From: Erwinia sp. E_sp_B01_1
GTDB taxonomy: Bacteria > Pseudomonadota > Gammaproteobacteria > Enterobacterales > Enterobacteriaceae
Direction of reading: 5' to 3'
Assembly: GCF_036865545.1 (NCBI RefSeq)
Contig: NZ_CP142208.1
Location: 3,534,001 to 3,598,000, forward strand
Length of the DNA: 64,000 nt
Under the pieces are notes generated by a model that had not been told where the DNA came from, did not search any database, and saw only the letters and a list, made by a program, of their open reading frames with translations. Shown here piece after piece: positions 63,748 to 64,000 of this stretch. Both the position numbers and the translations under genes were made by a program. The number at the start of each line of letters is the position of its first letter. The stretch's first letter is position 1.

Positions 63748-64000
63748 CCACCAGGGGATGCATAGTTTCTGCTTTTGGGACAAAAAAATCAGACACAAGC
63801 AGATGATCCGCCAGGAGCGAATAGTGGACTGTTAAAATATCCATCAAACTATTATTTCATTCTGGTCGGGTACAGGCCGATTATTCTTGAAAGGGATGCG
63901 GCAGATTTTTTGTTGTTAATTCGTGGGTAAGCGCATCACTTTCTATTCTCGCGACCGAACGCTAATCTCAAACCGCTCAGCTTAAGCAAGGAAATCTGAT
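63748..64000. other. Non-coding end of the window
   Basis: 253 bases with no frame supported by a ribosome site and no recognisable terminator or repeat. The final bases (AAGGAAATC) could be the ribosome site of a gene starting beyond the window. Confidence 0.35.

Noticed and set aside
1..64000. CRISPR arrays, tRNA and rRNA genes
   Set aside because: No series of spaced direct repeats, no tRNA cloverleaf ends or rRNA sequence was recognised anywhere in the window.

Overview
The window is a chromosomal segment of a gamma-proteobacterium of the order Enterobacterales. The housekeeping genes read close to their E. coli counterparts in length and motif, and their order follows the E. coli K-12 block talA-tktB-ypfG-nudK-narQ-acrD-ypfM-yffB-dapE-ypfN-ypfH-tmcA-ypfJ-purC-bamC-dapA-gcvR-bcp-perM-bepA-hda-uraA-upp-purM-purN-ppk-ppx-yfgF-yfgG. 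Departures from that order (extra sugar operon, pst genes beside ppk, tehB behind ppx, MgtE-type Mg transporter) suggest a plant- or environment-associated relative such as an Erwinia/Pantoea-type organism. That family-level placement is inference. No rRNA, tRNA, CRISPR array or IS transposase was seen.

Layout. 1-3420: end of talA, tktB and ypfG. 3421-11877: an inserted regulator-transporter-catabolism operon for an unknown sugar (DeoR regulator, Lsr/Rha-type ABC importer with two permeases, AlsE-like epimerase, AlsK-like ROK kinase, ribokinase-like PfkB kinase). 11878-20271: nudK, ansP, a DUF1471 gene, narQ, acrD and the 20-residue ypfM. 20272-22947: an accessory stretch with a tetranucleotide repeat, a small unknown gene and a 1.9-kb type VI secretion islet (DUF2778/Tlde1-like effector, membrane protein, Hcp), flanked by 26-bp direct repeats taken from the 5-prime end of yffB. 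22895-32474: yffB, dapE, ypfN, ypfH, tmcA, ypfJ, purC, bamC, dapA, gcvR, bcp. 32612-38587: perM, a diguanylate cyclase, a DsrE-like protein, a small ORF coupled to bepA, and bepA. 38650-43329: replication control (hda) and pyrimidine/purine salvage and synthesis (uraA, upp, purM, purN). 43401-52324: a phosphate/polyphosphate block (pstB, pstA and an unusually large pstC, then ppk, ppx, tehB). 52330-64000: yfgF, yfgG, mgtE, ymjA, a cold-shock-domain protein, a RluA-type pseudouridine synthase, yaiL, then accessory genes (TetR regulator with twin operators and a membrane protein, FtrA regulator with rhodanese and acetyltransferase, histidine phosphatase).

How the genes work together. The sugar operon would feed a phosphorylated ketose into central metabolism next to the pentose-phosphate genes talA/tktB. 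The hcp islet looks like a self-contained toxin-immunity-delivery cargo that depends on a T6SS encoded elsewhere; it interrupted yffB, whose reading frame was rebuilt with a new start supplied by the islet. The pst genes and ppk/ppx are placed divergently around a 156-bp region, linking phosphate uptake with polyphosphate turnover. Several known regulatory features can be recognised directly: a PurR box at purM and one at purC, the T-tract start site of upp, and a CTG start for hda.
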